From: Acidobacteriota bacterium
GTDB taxonomy: Bacteria; Acidobacteriota; Thermoanaerobaculia; Thermoanaerobaculales; Sulfomarinibacteraceae
Length of the DNA: 53,958 nt
Direction of reading: 5' to 3'
NCBI GenBank assembly: GCA_024641545.1
Contig: JAHECW010000013.1
Location: forward strand, 1 to 53,958
The translations under genes were made by a program, and so were the position numbers. This document shows, piece after piece, positions 9,242 through 16,700 of this stretch. Position 1 is the first letter of the stretch. Each line of letters begins with the position of its first letter. The notes beneath the pieces were generated by a model, which worked only from the letters and a program-made list of their open reading frames with translations, did not search any database and was not told the DNA's origin.

Positions 9242-9937
9242 TCATTCCTGCGCCGGCGCCGCATCGTCAATCATGGTGGTGAATGTATCGGACGAGATCG
9301 TGCGCCCATCGGGGAGATGAGCGGTGACGCGCCAGAACACCTCCGTTGTGGAGATCGGGATCATCTCCGGGGGCAGATCGTATTCCGGGCGCGTGAGCCC
9401 CTTGACCGTGCTGAGAATCTCCAGTGCTCCGTCGGTGGCGATGAGATCGTATCGAGTCCCTTGCGGGCCGGCGCTCCACTCGAGGCGGCAGCCGGTGCGG
9501 GGAACCTCATGGGTTCTCGGAGACGGCAGAATCTTGCCGCCATCCTGCTGTCGGCGGAAGACCGGCGGCGACGGTGCGTTCTTTCGGAGCAACCACGCGG
9601 TGCTCAAGCCCACGCCGATCAGCATCGTGGCGGCGATCGCCGGCACCAGAACCCTGCGCCACGATTGCCATCGCCTCCGATGACCCGTCGGGGTCACCGA
9701 AGACGAGGGGATCCGGTCGGGAGCGATCATCTCCCGCGCCAACCGCCAGACCAGAGAGCACTCGCTGCACCGCGCGAGGTGGAGGATGATCGTCTCGTTC
9801 TCCGTTGGATCGAGCTCGCCGGCGGCGGACTCCCACAGTTCTTCCTTGTTCGGGCAGCCCCCCGGGGCGCACCACGGTTCTTCTTCAGAGAGCGCCTCTC
9901 TCAGGCGGGCGACATCCTCGTCCGCAAACGCTTTCAT
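9242..9937 (-). CDS. Membrane-anchored zinc-finger anti-sigma factor
   Basis: This 231-residue protein is the likely inhibitor of the ECF sigma factor encoded immediately upstream. The N-terminal third carries a putative zinc-binding anti-sigma motif: 'HLARCSECSLVWRL' gives the H-x3-C-x2-C signature, preceded by 'GCPNKEELWESAAGEL'. One transmembrane helix follows ('VLVPAIAATMLIGVGLSTAWLL'), and the ~110-residue C-terminus is extracytoplasmic with a fibronectin-like pattern ('CRLEWSAGPQGTRYDLIATDG', 'FWRVTAHLPDGRTI'). The start ATG 9937 overlaps the sigma gene stop (ATGA), indicating coupled synthesis. The exposed domain would be the sensing part; what it senses is unknown. Confidence 0.85.
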   Translation of the reverse strand: MKAFADEDVARLREALSEEEPWCAPGGCPNKEELWESAAGELDPTENETIILHLARCSECSLVWRLAREMIAPDRIPSSSVTPTGHRRRWQSWRRVLVPAIAATMLIGVGLSTAWLLRKNAPSPPVFRRQQDGGKILPSPRTHEVPRTGCRLEWSAGPQGTRYDLIATDGALEILSTVKGLTRPEYDLPPEMIPISTTEVFWRVTAHLPDGRTISSDTFTTMIDDAAPAQE

Positions 9938-10488
9938 GGTCTGAGCCCCTTGCCGGTGAGGCAGTCCCTGAGGTTCTTCATCCCCCTGTACAGTCGATTG
10001 TCGGCGCTCTTTTCCGAGCACCGGAGCCGCGTTGCGACCTCGGGGACCGCGCAGCCGAGCAGATGCAGGGTGACCGCCTCACGGCGTGGCGGAACCATGG
10101 TTTCGAGACAGCGGCGGATCTCCCGCCCCAATGACCGCGATAACGCGGACCGCTCAGGGTCGGCTGCCGAGCTTTGATTCCTGAGCATCTCGTCCTCCAT
10201 TCCCGTCTGTTCGCGGCGCCGGCTGCGGCGGCGGATCTCATCGACGGTGACGCCGTGGGCGGCCTTCAGGAGGTACATCGACGAGAAACCGGTTTTCCCC
10301 TCAGTTCTGTCCAGCTTTCTCAGCAACTGCAGCAGGACTTCCTGGGCGATGTCATCGGCCTGCGAGACGAGGTAGGGCGGACAGCTCCGGCCGACCGCCC
10401 GGCGCACCCTGCGGGCGAGCGCCTCCATTTCTCCGCCCTCCTCCTGCGGAGATCCCGGCGGTCGGACAGGTCGATCTTCAAACGACAT
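9934..10488 (-). CDS. RNA polymerase sigma factor, ECF type
   Basis: This 184-residue ECF sigma factor lacks regions 1 and 3. Region 2 spans about residues 25-95, with 'VSQADDIAQEVLLQLLRKLDR' as the polymerase-contacting/-10 recognition part. Region 4 is the C-terminal ~55 residues with a helix-turn-helix 'GCAVPEVATRLRCSEKSADNRLYRG'. It is paired by a four-base overlap with the anti-sigma gene, and is divergent from the TPR-CHAT gene across a 71-bp gap. Such sigma factors usually drive their own operon and neighbouring genes; a shared promoter region here would let it control the CHAT protein, which is inference. Confidence 0.9.
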   Translation of the reverse strand: MSFEDRPVRPPGSPQEEGGEMEALARRVRRAVGRSCPPYLVSQADDIAQEVLLQLLRKLDRTEGKTGFSSMYLLKAAHGVTVDEIRRRSRRREQTGMEDEMLRNQSSAADPERSALSRSLGREIRRCLETMVPPRREAVTLHLLGCAVPEVATRLRCSEKSADNRLYRGMKNLRDCLTGKGLRP

Positions 10489-10559
10489 CGAAGCCAGTTT
10501 ACTCTGATACCGAACGGATTCAGGGTCCGCCGGAGCACCTGCGGGAGGCGTCGGATACT
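10489..10559. promoter_or_regulatory. Divergent promoter region, ECF sigma operon / TPR-CHAT gene
   Basis: Only 71 bases separate the two divergent starts, so promoters must lie here or inside the 5' coding ends. GGGAGG at 10543-10548 is the likely ribosome site of the CHAT gene, 11 bases from its ATG. The segment 'ACCGAACGG' (10509-10517) includes a GAAC core such as ECF sigma -35 elements often contain, but the match is weak. Confidence 0.4.
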
Positions 10560-13415
10560 ATGGGTGCGATGGCTCTCCAACCGTGTCGTCATCAGGTGCT
10601 CGCAGCGATTCTGCTCTTGGCCGCGGCGACTGCCGGAGCGCAGGCGCCCTCTCTCGAGGAGTGCGACTCAGAGATTCGGAAGAACCCGGCAAACCCGGTC
10701 GCCTATTACTGCGTTTATCGATCGGTTCTGGGCAATGGGCGCCTGGACGAGGCGGCAACCATGCTCCGCCGGCACTTCGACGAGAATCCCGGGGTCTTCC
10801 GGATCGAGATGCTCATCGCCTGGATCGACCGGATGAGAGGCGCGGGCAATTCGGACGACCTGCTCCGGGACGCCATCGACGGGATGGAGTCGACCGGCGA
10901 CGCCCACGGTGTCGTCTACGGGGGGCTGGAATTGGCCTTTCGGCTCGGTGAGCACGGGGAATTCACCGAAGCGGAGGCCCTCCTCGAAAGGTGTGCCCGT
11001 GCGGCTGAAATAACCGGAGATCCCAAGATGGAGGCCAGAGTCTGGATCGGTCAGGCCGCTTTGGCCCAGTGGCATGCGGATTACTCGCAGTGGCTCCATC
11101 TGACACGCCGGGCGGAGCGGGTTGTCTTCCCCGATGGTCCGTACGACCTCCAATGCGCCGTCCTCGACAACCTCGGCGCCGCCTATTGGTACCTCTGTCG
11201 CTACCGAGAGGCTCTTGCCGCCTTTGAGAGGGCAGCGCAGATTCGTGAGGAGGCACATGATTTCTGGGGGCAGGCGGGGTCGGTCTACAACATGGCCCTG
11301 TGCGCCGGAAACCTCATGAGCGAAGGAGAGATGGAGATCGGCCGGTATCGGCGAATTCTCGAACAGGGTCGTGATCTGGCGATTGAGAGCGGTAACTTCA
11401 CGGCGGAGCCGGAAATGATCGTTCTCCTGGGAACGCAACTCACGGGCGAGGAGGCTCTGTCGCACTTCGATCGCGCCCTCGAGATCGCTCGCCGGCACGC
11501 AGGAATTCAAGTCGAAGTCAACGCACTGCGATTTTCGGGGATCGCCTTGGCCGAAATGGGGCCAAGGTTTCGTGAGGAAAGCGAGCGGCGTTTGCTCGAG
11601 GCCCGGGAGCGGGCCCGAGAAACCGGTCAGTATTTCCTCCTGGGAGAGTCGCTGGCCGACGAGGCCCGAGTGAAAGCATGGTGGGGGCCGCCGGAAGAGG
11701 GCATTGCAGCCCATCTGGAGACGCTGGATCTGATCGAGCGGATTCGGGCGCCCCAGGTCGGAGGCGCCATCCGGGCACAGGCGTTTTCTCATTGGGCAGG
11801 CGTCTACTACCGGCTTGCCGGGCTTCTTCTTCAGCGATCCGCATCGTCGGCGACCCCGTATGAGGATTTCGGGCTTGCGTTCCGAACCATCGAACGCTTT
11901 CGAGCGCGGGAGCTGCTCGAGACCCTCGAGGCGCCGACCCGGTTCGCTCAGACCATGGTCGACACCGCCGCATTCTCCGAGCGTGAAGAGGTGCTCGCTC
12001 GGATTTCCAGGGTCCAGCGAGCGCTGTCGGACGTCGATCTCGACACCTTGGATCGGCAGGAAGCCCTGAAGGAATTGGACGATCTCGAGGCCCTCGAGTC
12101 CGACCTCAGAGATCAGCTGCTCCGCGCATCTCCGGCATTTGCGGCCGTTCATCAACCGACGATTCCCGATCTCGCTGAGGTTCAGGCCCTCCTGGCGCCG
12201 GATCAGGCGCTGCTGTCATTTCAACTCTGGGATGGCGAACCGTCAGAACGACTCCCGCTGAATGTTGGTCGATCCTGGTTGACGCTCATCACCCGTGAGA
12301 GGGTCGATGTCTTTGCCCTCCCCGCTCGACGGGATCTGCGCGGGCGGGTCGACATTCTCGACGGCTTGCTTTCGTCGAGAGATGCGGTGGGGGGCTCGGC
12401 GGTCGAAGCATCGGTTCGACTCTATGAGGATCTGTTGCAGGAGGCTCTGGCAACCCTCCCCGCGGCGATCGGACGGCTGGTGATCATCCCGGACGACGCT
12501 CTCTTCCGCTGTCCGTTTGGGGGCCTGCGCGCCTCCGGTGACGTTGTCCCGATCGGCGGCCGTTTCGAACTCTCGATCGTTCCCTCGGCCGCGGTCTGGG
12601 TTCATCTCAAGAACAAGACCCTCGGGAGGCTTCCCGAACCACGATCGGCCGCGTTGATCTTCTTCGATCCCGCCATCGGTGATGTCGACGAGGAGCAACC
12701 CGGTTTTCGGGCCGCCGGCCCCTGGGTCGAAGGCCTCCGGCTCGCCCCGCTCCGCCATTCCGAGCGCGAGGCGCGGTCCCTGAAGCGTGTCGCCGACAGA
12801 GGCAGCGTCGTGCTCTCGGGGGCCGACGCCAGTGAACGGGCCCTGAAGGAGACACCGCTCGGGGGGTTCGGGATCATCGATCTGGTGACCCACGCGGTGG
12901 TTGACGAGGAGCAGCCCGAGCGTTCGGCCATCCTCCTGGCGCCGGGTCCCGAGGATGAGGATGGGTTCCTGCAGGTCCGCGAGATCGCCGATCTCGATCT
13001 CGATGGGCAGCTGGTGATCCTCTCGTCCTGCAGAAGCTCCTCGGGTCGAATCCTCGGCGGCGAGGGGGCGCAGAGCCTGGCCAGGGCCTTTTTGCAGGCC
13101 GGGGCGGGGGCGGTCCTGGCCAGCCTGTGGCCGCTCGAGGATCAGGAGGCTTCGATCCTGTTCAGCAGTTTCGCCAAGACACTGGGTCGCGGCGAGAGCG
13201 TCGCCGGTGCGCTGAGCGCGGCGCAACGTGCCGCGATCGACGCCGGGATGCCCGCCGCGAGTTGGGCCGGGCTTGTGGTCCTTGGAGATGGCGATCTCAG
13301 ACCGCTTCCAGCGGGTCCGAATCGGCTCTGGGTGTGGTTTCTGATCGGGATCGTCCTCACAGCCTCATACGGCGCGTTCGGTCTTGTGCGTTCACAACGA
13401 GGCGCGCGGCGGTAA
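10560..13415 (+). CDS. Exported/membrane-anchored TPR-CHAT domain protein (caspase-like protease fold)
   Basis: This 951-residue protein has an N-terminal hydrophobic export signal ('VLAAILLLAAATAGAQA'). An array of TPR-like helical repeats covers about residues 35-450 (e.g. 'ALAAFERAAQIREEAHDFWG'), followed by a charged helical linker (~470-540) and a CHAT domain (~600-905). CHAT is a separase/caspase-clan fold. The expected catalytic histidine is H778 in 'LVTHAVVDEE' and the cysteine C824 in 'LVILSSCRSSSG', 46 residues later, with the downstream 'GAQSLARAFLQAGAGAVLASLWPL' helix typical of CHAT. A C-terminal membrane helix ('WFLIGIVLTASYGAFGLV') ends the protein. Divergent to an ECF sigma/anti-sigma pair. 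Substrate and activation signal are unknown; proteolysis is inferred from the intact dyad. Confidence 0.9.
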   Translation: MGAMALQPCRHQVLAAILLLAAATAGAQAPSLEECDSEIRKNPANPVAYYCVYRSVLGNGRLDEAATMLRRHFDENPGVFRIEMLIAWIDRMRGAGNSDDLLRDAIDGMESTGDAHGVVYGGLELAFRLGEHGEFTEAEALLERCARAAEITGDPKMEARVWIGQAALAQWHADYSQWLHLTRRAERVVFPDGPYDLQCAVLDNLGAAYWYLCRYREALAAFERAAQIREEAHDFWGQAGSVYNMALCAGNLMSEGEMEIGRYRRILEQGRDLAIESGNFTAEPEMIVLLGTQLTGEEALSHFDRALEIARRHAGIQVEVNALRFSGIALAEMGPRFREESERRLLEARERARETGQYFLLGESLADEARVKAWWGPPEEGIAAHLETLDLIERIRAPQVGGAIRAQAFSHWAGVYYRLAGLLLQRSASSATPYEDFGLAFRTIERFRARELLETLEAPTRFAQTMVDTAAFSEREEVLARISRVQRALSDVDLDTLDRQEALKELDDLEALESDLRDQLLRASPAFAAVHQPTIPDLAEVQALLAPDQALLSFQLWDGEPSERLPLNVGRSWLTLITRERVDVFALPARRDLRGRVDILDGLLSSRDAVGGSAVEASVRLYEDLLQEALATLPAAIGRLVIIPDDALFRCPFGGLRASGDVVPIGGRFELSIVPSAAVWVHLKNKTLGRLPEPRSAALIFFDPAIGDVDEEQPGFRAAGPWVEGLRLAPLRHSEREARSLKRVADRGSVVLSGADASERALKETPLGGFGIIDLVTHAVVDEEQPERSAILLAPGPEDEDGFLQVREIADLDLDGQLVILSSCRSSSGRILGGEGAQSLARAFLQAGAGAVLASLWPLEDQEASILFSSFAKTLGRGESVAGALSAAQRAAIDAGMPAASWAGLVVLGDGDLRPLPAGPNRLWVWFLIGIVLTASYGAFGLVRSQRGARR

Positions 13416-13649
13416 CAGGTTCTGCCTCAATGCCCCTCCTGAGAAATCAGAGCTGAACGTCGGACGAGAGAGTCCTGTTTCCCTCTCCATGCCCCAGGGT
13501 GATCTGCAATCGAGATTGTGCTCGCAGCATTCTTCTCGAATCCTGCAGGCCGTCTGCGCGGCATCCCCCGGAATTCGACTGAGGGAAATCCGAGTCCGGG
13601 TCGATTGCATATTCAGGTGACGATCTGAGTCCGACATCGGGAGGGTGGA
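13416..13649. other. Intergenic region upstream of secreted-protein cluster
   Basis: These 234 bases follow the CHAT gene. I see no protein-like frame and no strong terminator hairpin. The promoter for the 13650-20438 cluster should be in this stretch or just after it; the AT-richer patch near 13601-13625 is a candidate. Confidence 0.4.
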
Positions 13650-13763
13650 ATGCGAAGGAGATTGGCGGCTTTGGGCGTCTCCGTGGCGGTTACCGCCAGG
13701 AAGTCGATTCTTTGTTCTTTCTCACAGGAATCGACATACAACGCAGCCGAAAGGAACACATAG
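13650..13763 (+). CDS. Possible 37-residue leader peptide upstream of the PAN-domain gene
   Basis: A short frame opens with ATG 13650 five bases after GGGAGGG (13639-13645) and stops with TAG one base before the ATG of the next gene (13765), suggesting translational coupling. The product begins 'MRRRLAALGVSVAVTA', which resembles the n- and h-region of a signal peptide, then becomes hydrophilic. A 7-bp dyad with one central base (TGGCGGT at 13684-13690, ACCGCCA at 13692-13698) lies inside it and could form an mRNA hairpin. It may be a regulatory leader, a genuine tiny protein, or chance; the ribosome site is its best support. Confidence 0.4.
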   Translation: MRRRLAALGVSVAVTARKSILCSFSQESTYNAAERNT

Positions 13764-13764
13764 G

Positions 13765-16617
13765 ATGGCACGAATATCAATCACGCTCCGTCCGCTCGGT
13801 GCGGTTCTTCTGGTCCTCATCTCCTCGGGCTCCCTCACGAACAGCGCACTGGCTCAATGGGAGACCTTCTCCGACCGTCCTGGAAACAGTTACAGAAAAT
13901 TCGTGATTGCCAGAGATGTGGAAGCCTTCGTTGCCGTCAAGCAGTGCGAAGATGCCTGTAAGAAAGAGGCTCAATGCAAGGCGTTCACCTACGTGAAGCC
14001 CGGTATTCAAGGCGGCGACGCAGTTTGCTACCTCAAAGACACCGTACCGGCAAGCGTTTCCGACAATTGCTGTACTTCAGGTGTCGTGAGGCCAGAGACA
14101 AAAGCTGACTACTGCAACAACTACTCTCTTGCTGCCCAGCTTGCCGCCAAGAACAACGTCAACTATGAATGTGACTACACAGGAGAGATGTGGTCTGACA
14201 ATTACGCGACTCACTACGACTGGTGTATGCGTGTTTCGGAGGCGGACTCAAAGAACGGGGCAGATACCAGGAACAGCCTGCTCGACCAGTGTAAGAAGCC
14301 GCCCACATCCGGAGACCTCGCTGCCTATGACGTTTGTTACGAGATCGCAAAATCCGGTGACACGGTCGTCGGTGGGGATGTCTCCTTTTATGCCATCGCC
14401 AAGAACGTCGGCCCCACGCCCTGGAGAAGCAAAGAGAAGGGCGAATACGTAGTAAGGAGCCGCGTGGGGTCTGTCTCGGCAGAAGGTAAACGTGATTTGC
14501 CGGCGTATCCCTACTGGGAGCTCGGTGTCGGAAAGACCGCAAAGCTGGAAGCGAGGACCGAACCGTATCACCCGGACAATAGATACGGGTTCGCCTGGTT
14601 ACTCCGGCACAGTGAGGATGTCAATCCTGCAAACAACGAGGACGTCGAGAGTCCGTTCGATACTTTCACCGGAGGTCTGACGGGAAGCAGGCTCGCCTAC
14701 CATCCCTGGCTCCTCGCCAACAAAGCGTGCACGAGAGTTCCCATCAAGCACCAGCCGCTCAACCTGTACTGGAACGGTACCGACTTGAACGGCATCCCGC
14801 TAAATCCGGGTTGGGGCTGGCAGCTCGAGCATTCATACGACGATCCCAGCTACTACCCGGACCTGGAATGGCTCGCGCCTCTGCTTCAGACCAGGAACTT
14901 CTACGTTCTGGGTTACCAGGTAATGAAGCTGGGCGAGGAAAGGGACTTCTCGAAGACGACGGATCAGCCGACGTTCAAGGAATACGGCGGCAACTATATT
15001 CCCGGTCCCGTGGAAATACCTGTCCCCGGTGTTTGCGGTCCGCACGTGAACTGGAAGACGCCCGTGACTTATGAGGGCCGGGTGAAATGGGCGGGCTATG
15101 ACTCGAAAGACGGCGACCTCAATTTCTATTTGTTCACGGACAACGGGTATGGGGCGGTGAAGAAGGGCTCCGACCACGGCGGTATCAAAGTGGAGTTTGA
15201 CTCCGGTGAAACCGTTGCTCATTTTCACACGCCATGGTGGGCTCAGAGGTGGCGGCAGAGTCCGAGCCCACTCGTCCCCCCGATGGGTTATGACTTTGAA
15301 GAGATCAACAACAAGGCCGCCATCGTGACGGGGTTGTGGGGCTTCGATTGCGCGCACGAGTGCGCCAGCGAGATTCATCCCGCATGGGCGATGGCGATTC
15401 GAGTCAAGGAGGACGATCCGAACGACGACGTCTGGGCCATGTTTGTTCGGAATTGGGGTAACGAGGGATTCTGCAGCGATCGTACTTTCGCGGTTTCCTA
15501 TCCCAGCCAGGGGGACCAATACGTCTACAAATTCCTGTTGCCTTGGCGCCCCGGCGCTGTGTCTGTAGCTGTCGACCCGACGACGCAGTTTCTGCAGACG
15601 GGAGATGTGGGAATGGGGGTGGTTCCTATGCCGGACAAGGGCGTCCTGGTGGAGTTTACGCTTCCATCCGCTGATCAGCAGCCGCGGATCAACGGGGAGT
15701 TGCATCTGAAGTGGACCTTTCCCCAGGGGGTGTCGCCAAGGCCCTACCCGGTGTCCAGGACGGCGGTAGACAACGCAGAGGCAGCGACCGGAGTACCTGT
15801 CTTGGAAGATACCGCCATGAACGAGAGAATCATGCAGGCGTTGCCGCCGAACGAGCGGCAGCTTTACCGGGATATTCTCCAGAACGCGAACCTGAAGGAC
15901 TCGGTTGTGACTCTTGACCTGGAGCAACCTCTGAGGTTGGTCCCCGGGGGGAGTCATGTTACTCCCAGTGCGATACCGCAGGTCGAAGCCAGGCCGGATG
16001 TCGAGAAGATGAGGCGCAAGAGGGCCGCGGTGGAAAGACTGCAGATTCGTCCGGACCTCTATCTGCAGATGCAACCGATGTTGGAGGACGTGGGCGGGGA
16101 CGCAGGTCGTCTGGCGCCGGTGACAGGAGGCATCGCCGGGGCCGGCGCACCCACGTTGGGAGGCGGTAGCCAGGGTACCGAAAAGGAGGAGTGCCAGGTC
16201 TACGCCGAAAGCGCGATGACGCAGCAGCGCGAGAACCTGGAACGGGGATGCGGTTTTCAGGGACCGGAGTGGAATCTCGAGTTTCAGGCCCATCTGAACT
16301 GGTGCCTGCACGGGGAGAACGTCAAGTACACGGCGCGAGGGACGAGGGGGCGGGAGGACGCGCTGGCGCGCTGCCGCGTCTCTGAACCCGCAGCTATCCG
16401 GCCGGAAGATCGCTGCGTCATCTACGCCCGGACAGCGATCGACCAGCAGAAGAAGAACCTGGACCTCGGCTGCGGCTTCGTCGGACCGGTGTGGAGTAAC
16501 GACCGCCAAGCCCACCATCAGTGGTGCCAGGAAGTGGACCCGGCCCTGACCGAGGCCGGCACCCTCCTCCGAGAAGTCGAGCTGCAGAAGTGCGCGAGCT
16601 CCAAGGGCTCACCATGA
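13765..16617 (+). CDS. Secreted PAN-domain protein with three Cys-37-WC modules
   Basis: This 950-residue exported protein has a signal peptide ('VLLVLISSGSLTNSALA') and then a PAN/apple-like domain (residues ~30-112) with cysteines in 'CEDACKKEAQCKAFTYV' and 'AVCYLKD'. A module of unknown family follows, Cys117 to Trp-Cys154 with His150 ('HYDWC'). Two further copies sit near the C-terminus: Cys810-Cys847 ('HLNWC') and Cys884-Cys921 ('HHQWC'). In each, the two cysteines are exactly 37 residues apart. Residues ~185-700 contain a CARDB-like part ('YAIAKNVGPTPWRSKEKGEY') and an unrecognised Trp/Gly-rich domain with 'HPAWAMAIRVKEDDPNDDVW'. PAN domains bind proteins or sugars. The stop overlaps an ATG of the next frame, but that gene more likely starts at 16701. 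Confidence 0.8.
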   Translation: MARISITLRPLGAVLLVLISSGSLTNSALAQWETFSDRPGNSYRKFVIARDVEAFVAVKQCEDACKKEAQCKAFTYVKPGIQGGDAVCYLKDTVPASVSDNCCTSGVVRPETKADYCNNYSLAAQLAAKNNVNYECDYTGEMWSDNYATHYDWCMRVSEADSKNGADTRNSLLDQCKKPPTSGDLAAYDVCYEIAKSGDTVVGGDVSFYAIAKNVGPTPWRSKEKGEYVVRSRVGSVSAEGKRDLPAYPYWELGVGKTAKLEARTEPYHPDNRYGFAWLLRHSEDVNPANNEDVESPFDTFTGGLTGSRLAYHPWLLANKACTRVPIKHQPLNLYWNGTDLNGIPLNPGWGWQLEHSYDDPSYYPDLEWLAPLLQTRNFYVLGYQVMKLGEERDFSKTTDQPTFKEYGGNYIPGPVEIPVPGVCGPHVNWKTPVTYEGRVKWAGYDSKDGDLNFYLFTDNGYGAVKKGSDHGGIKVEFDSGETVAHFHTPWWAQRWRQSPSPLVPPMGYDFEEINNKAAIVTGLWGFDCAHECASEIHPAWAMAIRVKEDDPNDDVWAMFVRNWGNEGFCSDRTFAVSYPSQGDQYVYKFLLPWRPGAVSVAVDPTTQFLQTGDVGMGVVPMPDKGVLVEFTLPSADQQPRINGELHLKWTFPQGVSPRPYPVSRTAVDNAEAATGVPVLEDTAMNERIMQALPPNERQLYRDILQNANLKDSVVTLDLEQPLRLVPGGSHVTPSAIPQVEARPDVEKMRRKRAAVERLQIRPDLYLQMQPMLEDVGGDAGRLAPVTGGIAGAGAPTLGGGSQGTEKEECQVYAESAMTQQRENLERGCGFQGPEWNLEFQAHLNWCLHGENVKYTARGTRGREDALARCRVSEPAAIRPEDRCVIYARTAIDQQKKNLDLGCGFVGPVWSNDRQAHHQWCQEVDPALTEAGTLLREVELQKCASSKGSP

Positions 16618-16688
16618 CCGGCGGTAGGGTCTCGGGCCCGCTCCGATTTTCACCGAGTCCGACTGTTGATGTCGACCAACGCATGGCT

Positions 16689-16694
16689 AGGAGG
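16689..16694 (+). promoter_or_regulatory. Strong ribosome binding site AGGAGG fixing the start of the 16701 gene
   Basis: AGGAGG lies six bases before ATG 16701, whose product begins with a clean signal peptide. Earlier in-frame ATGs at 16614 and 16683 lack such a site, so 16701 is taken as the start even though 16614 overlaps the upstream stop (ATGA). Confidence 0.8.
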
Positions 16695-16700
16695 TTGTGC

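Noticed and set aside
10560-13415. TPR-CHAT as a CRISPR type III-E (Craspase) component
   Set aside because: No CRISPR array, gRAMP or other Cas gene is nearby, and the protein has a signal peptide and membrane helix.
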